Shown piece by piece: positions 1-5,307 of a stretch of DNA of 5,307 bases. The number at the start of each line of letters is the position of its first letter. Position 1 is the first letter of the stretch. A program made the translations under genes and the position numbers. Below the pieces are notes generated by a model. That model ran no database searches. It saw only the letters and a program-made list of their open reading frames with translations, and was not told the DNA's origin. The DNA comes from Acidimicrobiia bacterium. GTDB lineage: Bacteria > Actinomycetota > Acidimicrobiia > Spongiisociales > SHLN01. The stretch spans positions 1 to 5,307 of the forward strand of contig JABDOU010000415.1 of the NCBI GenBank assembly GCA_013043085.1, read 5' to 3'.

Positions 1-23
1 GCGTGTCAGGACGCGGCCTTCCG

Positions 24-695
24 TCACAGATGCTTGGCAGCTTCGCGGCGCGAGAGTCCACTCAGCCGGTCTCCCATCTCGTCGAGAAACGCTCGCACCC
101 CATCGGGGTTCACGTAGGCGTGCTGGCGAAGGGCCCACCCGATTGCCTTCCGGATGAAGAACTCGGTGTCCGAAGCTTGATCGCGGCAATAGCGAAAAAG
201 ACGAGCCTCGTCGAGCGCATCTCGATGCTTCAGCTGGCCGAGAATCGCCGACCGGCGAATCCACATATCATCGTCTGTGATCCAGGCATCCATGATCGGC
301 GAGACTTCCTCCCGAAATCGCAACCACGTCGCCCCGACCAGGTTGGATGCAATGTCATCGACGAAGTCCCACCACGCACCATCACGAACCATGCACTCGA
401 ACAGGTCGAGCATGGCAGGCGTGTGGTGTTGTTTGAAAGCTCTGGCATAGTGGATTGCCGCGTACTTGTCTTCGCGATGAGGAAGGTCCCACAACTCCCG
501 AACTGAGATCCGGTACGCAACCTCGTCGGTAGGCGGAAAACCCTTGACGACCGCACGCAGGACCGGGACCCTCTGCGGGCTCTTGATGCCCCAGAAAGGC
601 ATCTCCGATTTCATGTAGGCCGCCATGTGGAGCGCAGCCTCCGGGTCGGCCAGGGCTGCGAACTCCGTCGTAACGAAGTCCGCCAACTCCCCCAT
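24..695 (-). CDS. AlkD-type DNA alkylation repair glycosylase (HEAT-like repeats)
   Basis: Predicted 223-residue cytoplasmic protein of the DNA alkylation repair family. Known members excise positively charged alkylated bases such as 3- and 7-methylpurines from DNA using a helical HEAT-like repeat scaffold. The family N-terminal pattern is visible at MPFWGIKSPQR (residues 32-42), and the rest reads as repeated amphipathic helices. The residues I recall as catalytic or DNA-contacting in Bacillus cereus AlkD (Trp109, Asp113, Arg148, Trp187) all occur here, even at the same numbers: W109 and D113 in WWDFVDD, R148 in MWIRRSA, W187 in IGWALRQ. Length is close to the family norm (about 230). The ATG shares its A with the ndk stop (TGATG) and no Shine-Dalgarno precedes it, so translation probably depends on ndk. 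It is the last gene of the operon in view; only 23 bases follow its TGA. An active glycosylase is likely; substrate range cannot be read from sequence. Confidence 0.9.
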   Translation of the reverse strand: MGELADFVTTEFAALADPEAALHMAAYMKSEMPFWGIKSPQRVPVLRAVVKGFPPTDEVAYRISVRELWDLPHREDKYAAIHYARAFKQHHTPAMLDLFECMVRDGAWWDFVDDIASNLVGATWLRFREEVSPIMDAWITDDDMWIRRSAILGQLKHRDALDEARLFRYCRDQASDTEFFIRKAIGWALRQHAYVNPDGVRAFLDEMGDRLSGLSRREAAKHL

Positions 696-1093
696 CAGCC
701 GAAGAAGAGGCCTAATTCTCGCTCAGCGGATTCCGGACCGTCTGAGCCGTGGACGATGTTCTCGCCGATCTCGAGCGCGAAATCACCGCGAATCGTTCCC
801 GGTCCCGCTTCAAGCGGATTGGTGGCACCCATCATTTGTCGCGCCGCGGTAATCGCGGACGGACCCGTCCATTCCATAGCAACCACCGGGCCCGACGTGA
901 TGAAGTCGACGAGTTCGCCGAAAAAGGGACGTTCCTTGTGCTCCCCATAATGCTCTTCGGCAAGCGATCGATCGATGTTCATCATCTTCATTTGCGCCAG
1001 CTTGAGGCCCTTGCCCTCCAGCCGGGCGATGACAGTACCGACGAGTGCCTTGGCGACGCCGTCTGGTTTGACCATTACGAAAGTTCGTTCCAC
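695..1093 (-). CDS. ndk: Nucleoside diphosphate kinase
   Basis: Transfers the gamma-phosphate of ATP to NDPs and dNDPs through a phosphohistidine, balancing nucleotide pools in the cytoplasm. The 132-residue protein covers the whole fold: FVMVKPDGV (5-13, with K9), YGEHKERPFF (49-58, with Y49), R85 and T91 in ARQMMGATNP, R102, N112, and the active-site His115 in NIVHGSD. The signature normally reads HGSDSxESA; here it is HGSDGPESA, so the second Ser is Gly (119), which is outside the catalytic set. It is slightly short, ending at ELGLFFG just after the signature helix. The start is GTG, chosen because it begins the conserved N-terminal strand and has the best Shine-Dalgarno in the window (GAAGAAGAGG, 7 nt upstream). 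The first 19 nt overlap the folC 3' end, and the TGA overlaps the next ATG. In mycobacteria, as I recall, ndk sits in the same valS-folC neighbourhood. Confidence 0.97.
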   Translation of the reverse strand: MERTFVMVKPDGVAKALVGTVIARLEGKGLKLAQMKMMNIDRSLAEEHYGEHKERPFFGELVDFITSGPVVAMEWTGPSAITAARQMMGATNPLEAGPGTIRGDFALEIGENIVHGSDGPESAERELGLFFG

Positions 1094-1110
1094 AGATTGT
1101 CCTCTTCTTC
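701..1110. repeat. Long-range inverted repeat at both ends of ndk (10-bp arms)
   Basis: The ten bases at 701-710 (gaagaagagg) are the exact reverse complement of those at 1101-1110 (cctcttcttc). In the operon mRNA the ndk Shine-Dalgarno region could therefore pair over 10 bp with the 3' end of the ndk coding sequence, where it encodes LFF. Both arms are low-complexity purine or pyrimidine runs, so chance is a serious alternative. Confidence 0.4.
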
Positions 1111-2460
1111 ATTCTCGGAATTCGACGGGATGCTACGTTCGAGGCTACTGGGACCGTTTGTAGGCGAATTGTCGATGCCCAGCAGGGCCGACCTCGCCTC
1201 CCCCGCCACGAAGACGGACCCGACTATCAACACCGCACCTTCGAACCCGGCGAGAGACATCGCCTGATCCAACCCTTCTGCCACCGAACTTGCTGCCGAA
1301 ACCGTCCCGTTGATGTGCTCCTCGGCGAGGACCAGGAGCTCGGCGGGATCCAGGGACCTTGGATGATCGGCTGCAACAGCAGTAAACCCGTCTGCGATCG
1401 CACCCAGCACGTCGATGATGCCTTCGGCATCTTTCTCGCGAGACGCTCCCATCACGATCTGCCATCTCAGAGGAGGAAACTCGATTTCGAGCGCTTCGAG
1501 CAATCTCGAGGCCGCGTTCGGGGTGTGAGCGACGTCAACGACCACCAGAGGTTGGCGAGCAAGCACCTCGATGCGACCCGGGTTCTCGACGGCGGCCAGG
1601 CCGGCCCGTGCCGCATCGACGTCCATCGCCTGATCGAACAAGGCCTCCAGGGCAGCAATGGCCACAGCGAGATTGTGCACCTGGATGCGTCCATGCGTCG
1701 GTAGGAGCAGATCGGTGTAGGTGGCGTGCAGCCCGCGGATATCGCACAGCCATCCGCCGACCGCCTGGCTGGCCTCGACGATCGCGAAGTCTCGATCGTA
1801 GGTGTACCACGGTATCGCCAGCGCCTCGGAGTGGGCAGCTGCGACCTCGAGCGCATCCTGGTGCAGATCTCCCGTAACGAGGATCCCATCAGGTTTGGCG
1901 ATGGCAATCTTCTCTCCGGCAATGGCCGAGATCGTATCCCCCAGTTGTTCGGTGTGCTCGAGTTCGATACCTGTGACCACGGCCACCTCGGAGGAAACCA
2001 CGTTCGTCGCATCGAGCCGCCCACCGAGACCAACCTCGATCACCGCGAGATCGACACCACGATCGGCGAACCAGGCGAGGGCGACGGCTGTCATGAATTC
2101 GAAGTAGGTGAGAAGGTCACCTCCCCGCTGTTCCCAGATCTCTTCGAATACCCGAACGTCATCCACGGCCTGGGCGAACTCGTCAGCGGCGGCCGCCACC
2201 CCGTTGTATTGGAGCCGGTCCTCGATCCGGTGCAAATGAGGCGACGTATAGGTCGCAACCGACATACCGTGGGAGGCCGCCAGCGTTGCAATGAGGCGGG
2301 TCGTAGACGTCTTGCCGTTCGAACCCGCAACATGGATCACCGAATATGCATGCTGGGGATTGCCCATCAACGCCAACAAACCCTCGATACGCTCGAGACC
2401 CGGGTTCATGCCCCGATCGGCGTGGGCATCGATCAGAGCGACTGCCTCGTCGTAATTCAC
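1075..2460 (-). CDS. folC: Folylpolyglutamate synthase / dihydrofolate synthase
   Basis: Mur-ligase-family enzyme, 461 residues, that uses ATP to add glutamate to dihydropteroate (making dihydrofolate) and then to reduced folates, retaining them in the cell. Visible motifs: PGLERI (20-25), nucleotide loop VAGSNGKTST (44-53), YTSPHL (71-76), EVGLGGRLDATN (142-153), the stretch TGIELEHTEQLGDT (163-176) followed by GEKIAIAKP with K184, which fits the carbamylated lysine position, PGRIEVL (294-300), and VVDVAHTP (307-314). The last reads DxAHTP where FolC usually has DGAHNP, a MurE-like variant. The catalytic domain ends near residue 428; about 30 further residues form a Ser/Asn/Glu-rich, probably disordered tail whose codons carry the ndk ribosome binding site. 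GTG 2460 is the only start possible: the frame upstream has no ATG, GTG or TTG before an in-frame TAG at 2506-2508. No Shine-Dalgarno is evident, suggesting coupling to valS. Whether both activities are present cannot be decided from sequence. Confidence 0.95.
   Translation of the reverse strand: MNYDEAVALIDAHADRGMNPGLERIEGLLALMGNPQHAYSVIHVAGSNGKTSTTRLIATLAASHGMSVATYTSPHLHRIEDRLQYNGVAAAADEFAQAVDDVRVFEEIWEQRGGDLLTYFEFMTAVALAWFADRGVDLAVIEVGLGGRLDATNVVSSEVAVVTGIELEHTEQLGDTISAIAGEKIAIAKPDGILVTGDLHQDALEVAAAHSEALAIPWYTYDRDFAIVEASQAVGGWLCDIRGLHATYTDLLLPTHGRIQVHNLAVAIAALEALFDQAMDVDAARAGLAAVENPGRIEVLARQPLVVVDVAHTPNAASRLLEALEIEFPPLRWQIVMGASREKDAEGIIDVLGAIADGFTAVAADHPRSLDPAELLVLAEEHINGTVSAASSVAEGLDQAMSLAGFEGAVLIVGSVFVAGEARSALLGIDNSPTNGPSSLERSIPSNSENEEEDNLWNELS
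1101..1110 (-). promoter_or_regulatory. Shine-Dalgarno of ndk, inside folC
   Basis: On the minus strand this reads GAAGAAGAGG, ending 7 nt before the ndk GTG. It is the only strong ribosome binding site in the operon and it decides the ndk start. The same bases encode three consecutive Glu codons region (EEE, 451-453) in the FolC tail, so the acidic tail and the ribosome binding site share sequence. Confidence 0.85.
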
Positions 2461-2498
2461 TGGTTCGACATCACGAAGCGCATCACTGACGCCATCAT
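2457..2498 (-). other. 13-codon mini-ORF bridging valS and folC (possible coupling cistron)
   Basis: Starting at ATG 2498-2496, a frame of 13 codons (MMASVMRFVMSNQ) fills the valS-folC gap. Its ATG overlaps the valS stop as ATGA and its own TGA overlaps the folC GTG as GTGA. Both are the 4-nt overlaps used for termination-reinitiation. The peptide resembles nothing I know and is probably not functional itself; the plausible role is to carry ribosomes from valS to folC, which lacks a Shine-Dalgarno sequence. The same frame is open far into valS (to 3017), so its openness is not by itself evidence of selection. Confidence 0.35.
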
Positions 2499-5080
2499 CC
2501 CAGGTCTACGAGCTGGGCACGAAGCGAAGCCAGTTTTGCTTCTGCCTCGGCGAGCTTTCCGCGCTCTTTTTCGACGACCGCCGAAGGGGCTTTGTCGACA
2601 AAATCGGCATTGGTCAGCTTGGCTCCGGCCTTTCGGACCACGTCTTCTTCGTCGGCGATCCGTTTGTTCAACCGCTCCTTTTCCAACGCGACATCCACAA
2701 TGCCCTCCATCGGGAGGTAGGCGGTCAGTGAACCGGCCACAATCCTCGTGGATCCCTCGGGCGCATCGGTCCCATACGTTGGAACCACCGAGACCAGAGA
2801 GAGAAACTGACGATCCCACCACGCCTCGGCGACGCCGTTCGGATCGTCGATGACGAGCTTGAGTTCTGACCGGGGGCTGAGTCCGTGCGTCGCGCGGAAT
2901 TGCCTGACCCCGGAGACGAGTTCCTGGAAGGTTGTCATGGATGGCGGTGCCGAAACGGGTGGCACCACGGGCCACGCACTCGACGCTATGAACCCATCGC
3001 CGACCAGCTCCTTCCACAGCTCTTCCGTCACGAAGGGAATTACGGGATGGAAGAGCTTCAAGACATCCCGCATCACGACCCCAAGCGTGGCCCTGACCTC
3101 GTCGCCCTCAGGGCCGTCGGTCAGCGCCTTCGACAATTCGATATACCAGTCGAAGACCTCCGACCAGGCAAAGTTGTACAACATCGAATAGGCATCGGCC
3201 AGCCGGTACTCATCGGACAGGGCATCGAAGCGCTCGCCAACCTCGCCCAGTCTTCCCAGGATCCACGCCGATTCCGGAGACGGATCGTCCGGGTAACCGG
3301 CGTCGGCCGGCACGCTCCCGGCGCCGGTGTGGTTGAGTACGAACCTGACGGCGTTCCAAAGCTTGTTCCCGAACTTGCGAGCGCCCTCCACCCAGTCCAT
3401 CGAGAATGGCACATCCTGGCCGGGACCGGCAGCCTGGAGCAACGCCAACCGAAGGGGGTCGGCACCGTGGCCCTCAATCACCTCGAGCGGGTCGACGGTG
3501 TTGTTGCGTGACTTGGACATCTTGTTGTGAAACTCGTCTCTGACCATGCCGTGTATCACGATCGTGCGAAACGGCACGTCAGGCAGAAAGTGCACCCCCA
3601 TCATCAACATGCGAGAAACCCAGAAACTGATGATGTCATAGCCGGTGACGAGCACGCTCGTCGGATAGAAGCGCTCGAGATCGGCGGTTTCGTCAGGCCA
3701 GCCCAGCGTCGAGAAAGGCCAGAGCGCTGACGAGAACCAGGTGTCGAGCACATCCTCGTCCTGGATCAGATCATTACTTCCACACGTGGGACAGATCGTC
3801 GGCTCGTTCTGAGAGACGACTACTTCGCCGCAGGAGCAGTACCAGGCCGGAATCCGATGTCCCCACCACAGCTGTCTGCTGATACACCAGTCGCGAAGGT
3901 TTTCCATCCACCGGAAGTAGGTGTTCTCCCACTGCTCCGGCACGAAATCGGCCTCGCCTTGTTTCACCGCCTCCATCGCAGGGCCCACGAGAGGTTCCAC
4001 CTTGACAAACCACTGTTGGGACAGCAATGGCTCCACGATGGTGTCACATCGCGAACAATGGCCTACCGCATGCACGCGGTCTTCGACTCGTTCGACGAGG
4101 CCTTCCGCCTCGAGCCTCTCCCGGATCGCCCTTCGTGCGTCGAAGCGATCCATCCCGGCAAAGGCGCCACCGTTCTCATTGATCTTTCCGTCCTGGTCCA
4201 TGATGATGATGGACTCGAGGCCGGCTCGGGTACCTATATCGAAATCGAGTGGGTCGTGAGCCGGAGTCACTTTGACGGCACCCGTCCCGAATTCCGGCTC
4301 GACCCCCTCGTCGGCCACGATCGGTATCTCGCGGTTCTGGAGTGGCAACACCACGGTCTTTCCGACCAGGTCCTGAAAGCGCTCATCGTCGGGATGGACA
4401 GCAACCGCGGTGTCACCCAGCATGGTCTCCAACCTCGTCGTCGCCACCACGACGTGTCCGCTGTCGTCGGCCAGCCGATACCTGACGTAGGTCAAATCAC
4501 CCGGTGAGTCAATGTGGTTGACCTCGAGATCACTGAGCGCGGTGTGATCCTGCGGGCACCAGTTGATGATGCGATGACCGCGATAAATGACGCCCTGGTC
4601 GTACAGCTCGACAAACACCTTCCGAACTGCGGTCGAGAGACCATCGTCCATGGTAAAACGCTCTCGCGTCCAATCAACGGAGTCGCCCAACAATCTCATC
4701 TGCCTGGTGATCTGCCCACCCGAAGTTCGTTTCCACTCCCAGACCCGATCAATGAAGGCCTCGCGACCCAGGTCGTGCCTGGACCTTCCCTCCTCAGCCA
4801 GGGTTCGCTCTACCACCACCTGCGTGGCAATTCCTGCATGATCCGTGCCCGGGAGCCAGAGGACGGCATCCCCCATCATTCTGCGACGGCGAACGATGGT
4901 GTCGATGATCGTGTGCTCGAAAGCATGACCGATGTGAAGTACACCCGTTACATTCGGCGGAGGAATAACAATGGAAAAGGGCTCACCATTCGGATTGGCC
5001 TCGGGTGTAAAGATGCCCGCTTCTTCCCAGCGGTCGTACCAATCTGCCTCGACGGCTCCTGGGTCGCAGGTGGGCTCCAT
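2495..5080 (-). CDS. valS: Valyl-tRNA synthetase
   Basis: Class I aminoacyl-tRNA synthetase, 861 residues, charging tRNA-Val in the cytoplasm and editing mischarged Thr. In order: PPPNVTG (40-46) and HIGH (49-52), GTDHAGIATQ (78-87), the CP1 editing domain with TTRLETMLGDTAVAVHPDD (214-232) and GTGAVKVTPAHDPLDFDIG (265-283), zinc-type Cys pairs at 342/345 and 415/417 plus 430/433, DTWFSSALWP (446-455), KMSKS (520-524), the helical anticodon-binding region (about 565-790), and the C-terminal coiled-coil arm (about 795-858) typical of ValRS. After KMSKS the usual xGN reads RNN, so the conserved Gly is Asn526; otherwise it looks complete. The ATG is bounded by an in-frame TAA five codons upstream, so no longer start exists. 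No Shine-Dalgarno is present; a TAnnnT box 9 nt upstream suggests a leaderless mRNA. It is the first gene of the operon. There is no room for a T-box leader in the 94 bp upstream. Confidence 0.98.
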   Translation of the reverse strand: MEPTCDPGAVEADWYDRWEEAGIFTPEANPNGEPFSIVIPPPNVTGVLHIGHAFEHTIIDTIVRRRRMMGDAVLWLPGTDHAGIATQVVVERTLAEEGRSRHDLGREAFIDRVWEWKRTSGGQITRQMRLLGDSVDWTRERFTMDDGLSTAVRKVFVELYDQGVIYRGHRIINWCPQDHTALSDLEVNHIDSPGDLTYVRYRLADDSGHVVVATTRLETMLGDTAVAVHPDDERFQDLVGKTVVLPLQNREIPIVADEGVEPEFGTGAVKVTPAHDPLDFDIGTRAGLESIIIMDQDGKINENGGAFAGMDRFDARRAIRERLEAEGLVERVEDRVHAVGHCSRCDTIVEPLLSQQWFVKVEPLVGPAMEAVKQGEADFVPEQWENTYFRWMENLRDWCISRQLWWGHRIPAWYCSCGEVVVSQNEPTICPTCGSNDLIQDEDVLDTWFSSALWPFSTLGWPDETADLERFYPTSVLVTGYDIISFWVSRMLMMGVHFLPDVPFRTIVIHGMVRDEFHNKMSKSRNNTVDPLEVIEGHGADPLRLALLQAAGPGQDVPFSMDWVEGARKFGNKLWNAVRFVLNHTGAGSVPADAGYPDDPSPESAWILGRLGEVGERFDALSDEYRLADAYSMLYNFAWSEVFDWYIELSKALTDGPEGDEVRATLGVVMRDVLKLFHPVIPFVTEELWKELVGDGFIASSAWPVVPPVSAPPSMTTFQELVSGVRQFRATHGLSPRSELKLVIDDPNGVAEAWWDRQFLSLVSVVPTYGTDAPEGSTRIVAGSLTAYLPMEGIVDVALEKERLNKRIADEEDVVRKAGAKLTNADFVDKAPSAVVEKERGKLAEAEAKLASLRAQLVDLG

Positions 5081-5089
5081 GAGGGCGTG

Positions 5090-5095
5090 AGGTTA
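5090..5095 (-). promoter_or_regulatory. Candidate -10 box for valS (leaderless)
   Basis: On the minus strand this reads TAACCT, matching the TAnnnT pattern of housekeeping sigma-factor -10 boxes in actinobacteria. Nine bases separate it from the valS ATG, so transcription would begin at or within a few bases of the start codon. That agrees with the absence of a Shine-Dalgarno sequence. No TTGACA-like -35 box stands at 17-18 bp. The same TAA is also the in-frame stop that bounds the valS start. A 6-base match with three fixed positions can occur by chance. Confidence 0.45.
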
Positions 5096-5114
5096 CCGGC
5101 TGCAGGGCTGAGGC

Positions 5115-5146
5115 GGTTCCGCATCGCGAGGTGTTTGTTCGGAACC
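5115..5146. repeat. Inverted repeat GGTTCCG-N18-CGGAACC
   Basis: Perfect 7-bp arms at 5115-5121 and 5140-5146 separated by 18 bp in the middle of the divergent intergenic region. The right arm contains the GGAAC of the proposed lipoprotein promoter. The left arm, read on the minus strand, is the same CGGAACC about 35-41 bases before the valS start codon. It could be a dimeric repressor operator or two divergent -35 elements. The long loop makes an RNA hairpin role less likely. Confidence 0.5.
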
Positions 5147-5166
5147 TGATCGGCAGAAGGTTCGTC
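5141..5166 (+). promoter_or_regulatory. Candidate ECF-sigma-type promoter for the lipoprotein gene
   Basis: GGAAC at 5141-5145, a 17-base spacer, then CGTC at 5163-5166. An AAC-containing -35 with a CGTC-like -10 at 16-18 bp is the general form of promoters read by ECF sigma factors, for example mycobacterial SigM or Bacillus SigM as I recall them. Eight bases separate CGTC from ATG 5175, which would place the transcription start at or next to the start codon. The plus strand of this gap has no TAnnnT -10 box as an alternative. Cell-envelope lipoproteins are common ECF targets, but the match is short and unverified. Confidence 0.35.
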
Positions 5167-5174
5167 TCAAGAGC

Positions 5175-5307
5175 ATGAAGCACTACACAACAGCCCGGTT
5201 TTGGAAACTTCTCGTTGTCCTGATGATGATGTTCGTTCTCGCTGCCTGCGGGGACGGTCGCTCATCTCCGCCCGCCACCGACGGGGAGGACCCGCCCATC
5301 GGAAACG
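5175..5307 (+). CDS. Lipoprotein of unknown function, N-terminal part (cut by window end)
   Basis: A 44-codon start of a plus-strand gene that runs off the window, divergent from valS. It encodes a textbook lipoprotein signal peptide: a basic n-region (K2, H3, R8, K11), a hydrophobic core LLVVLMMMFVLAA (12-24) and a lipobox LAAC (22-25) with the lipidated Cys25 at 5247-5249. Lgt and signal peptidase II should anchor it to the outer face of the cytoplasmic membrane. After Cys comes a flexible linker rich in Gly, Ser, Pro and Asp (GDGRSSPPATDGEDPP, 26-41), typical before an exported domain such as a solute-binding protein or peptidase, but no domain is visible. ATG 5175 is the first start in frame after a TGA at 5109-5111. 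AGAAGG at 5155-5160 lies 14 nt away, too far for a strong ribosome binding site, so the mRNA may be leaderless. Its function is unknown. Confidence 0.85.
   Translation, partial: MKHYTTARFWKLLVVLMMMFVLAACGDGRSSPPATDGEDPPIGN

Larger units (their letters stand above)
5081..5174. promoter_or_regulatory. Divergent intergenic control region between valS and the lipoprotein gene
   Basis: This is the only intergenic stretch of any size in the window (94 bp), and it must contain the promoters of both divergent genes. It holds a TAnnnT box facing valS, a GGAAC-N17-CGTC pair facing the lipoprotein gene, and a 7-bp inverted repeat in the middle, each listed separately. I see no plausible T-box, riboswitch or terminator in it; it is too short for the first two. 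Confidence 0.8.

Noticed and set aside
1..14. A small GCGT...ACGC hairpin after the repair gene, considered as a terminator.
   Set aside because: The stem is only 4 bp, no T-run follows on the minus strand, and the window ends there, so nothing can be supported.
3..1267. Plus-strand frames opposite the alkD-like gene and ndk (3-506, 749-1267).
   Set aside because: They have the same codon-aligned antisense geometry and no protein features.
1726..2853. A 375-codon open frame on the plus strand across the folC 5' half and the valS 3' end.
   Set aside because: Over folC it is codon-aligned with the sense frame, where antisense stops need TTA, CTA or TCA sense codons, which are rare in GC-rich genes. 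The translation is Arg/Pro/His-rich with no recognisable domain, and the sense strand is fully explained by two conserved enzymes.
2457..3017. A 186-codon minus-strand frame inside the valS 3' end that ends at the folC start.
   Set aside because: It lies entirely inside valS in another frame and is highly Arg-rich, a typical out-of-frame composition. Only its last 13 codons, in the gap, are of interest and are reported separately.
5137..5145. GTTC-G-GAAC palindrome considered as a LexA/SOS box, because a repair gene is in the operon.
   Set aside because: The actinobacterial SOS box has the opposite order (GAAC-N4-GTTC). Neither strand of the intergenic region contains it.
2885..5149. Further long plus-strand frames opposite valS (2885-3511, 3857-4507, 4514-5149).
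   Set aside because: All are in the codon-aligned antisense frame of valS, as expected for shadow frames, and none shows a domain or ribosome binding site.
4983..5183. A 66-codon minus-strand frame covering the valS start and the intergenic region.
   Set aside because: It overlaps the valS N-terminus out of frame and the lipoprotein start, and its translation is low-information and Arg-rich.

Overview
The window looks like a chromosomal housekeeping segment of a moderately GC-rich bacterium. It is most likely an actinobacterium (Actinomycetota), possibly Acidimicrobiia, though the lineage within the phylum is a guess. The grounds are the gene order valS-folC-ndk, which I recall from actinobacterial chromosomes such as Mycobacterium, the GKTS form of the FolC nucleotide loop, GTG start codons, and starts without a Shine-Dalgarno sequence. 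I see no sign of a mobile element, phage, CRISPR array, tRNA or rRNA.

Layout. Nearly all of it is one compact minus-strand operon read from right to left: valS (valyl-tRNA synthetase, 5080-2495), folC (folylpolyglutamate / dihydrofolate synthase, 2460-1075), ndk (nucleoside diphosphate kinase, 1093-695) and an AlkD-type DNA alkylation repair glycosylase gene (695-24). The junctions are tight. A 34 bp valS-folC gap is exactly bridged by a 13-codon mini-ORF, folC overlaps ndk by 19 nt, and ndk shares one base with the alkD-like gene in a TGATG junction. Only ndk has a clear Shine-Dalgarno sequence, so most of the operon is probably translated by coupling. At the right edge a plus-strand gene (5175 to beyond the window) begins with a clean lipoprotein signal peptide and is cut off after 44 codons.

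Control region. The 94 bp between valS and the lipoprotein gene (5081-5174) must hold both divergent promoters. I see a TAnnnT -10 box 9 nt before the valS ATG. On the other strand a GGAAC-N17-CGTC pair, resembling an ECF sigma-factor promoter, ends 8 nt before the lipoprotein ATG. Both arrangements would give leaderless or nearly leaderless mRNAs. A 7-bp inverted repeat spans the middle, and its two arms are divergent CGGAACC copies.

How the genes fit together. ValS charges tRNA-Val, FolC makes the polyglutamylated folates used for purine, thymidylate and methionine/formyl-Met synthesis, Ndk balances NTP and dNTP pools, and the AlkD-like protein removes alkylated bases. The first three are growth-linked functions. 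The repair gene is the accessory member, in the place where I would expect rne after ndk in mycobacteria. I found no convincing new multi-gene system. The most unusual signals are regulatory: the divergent leaderless promoter region, the mini-ORF bridge, and a perfect 10-nt complementarity between the ndk ribosome binding site and the 3' end of ndk.
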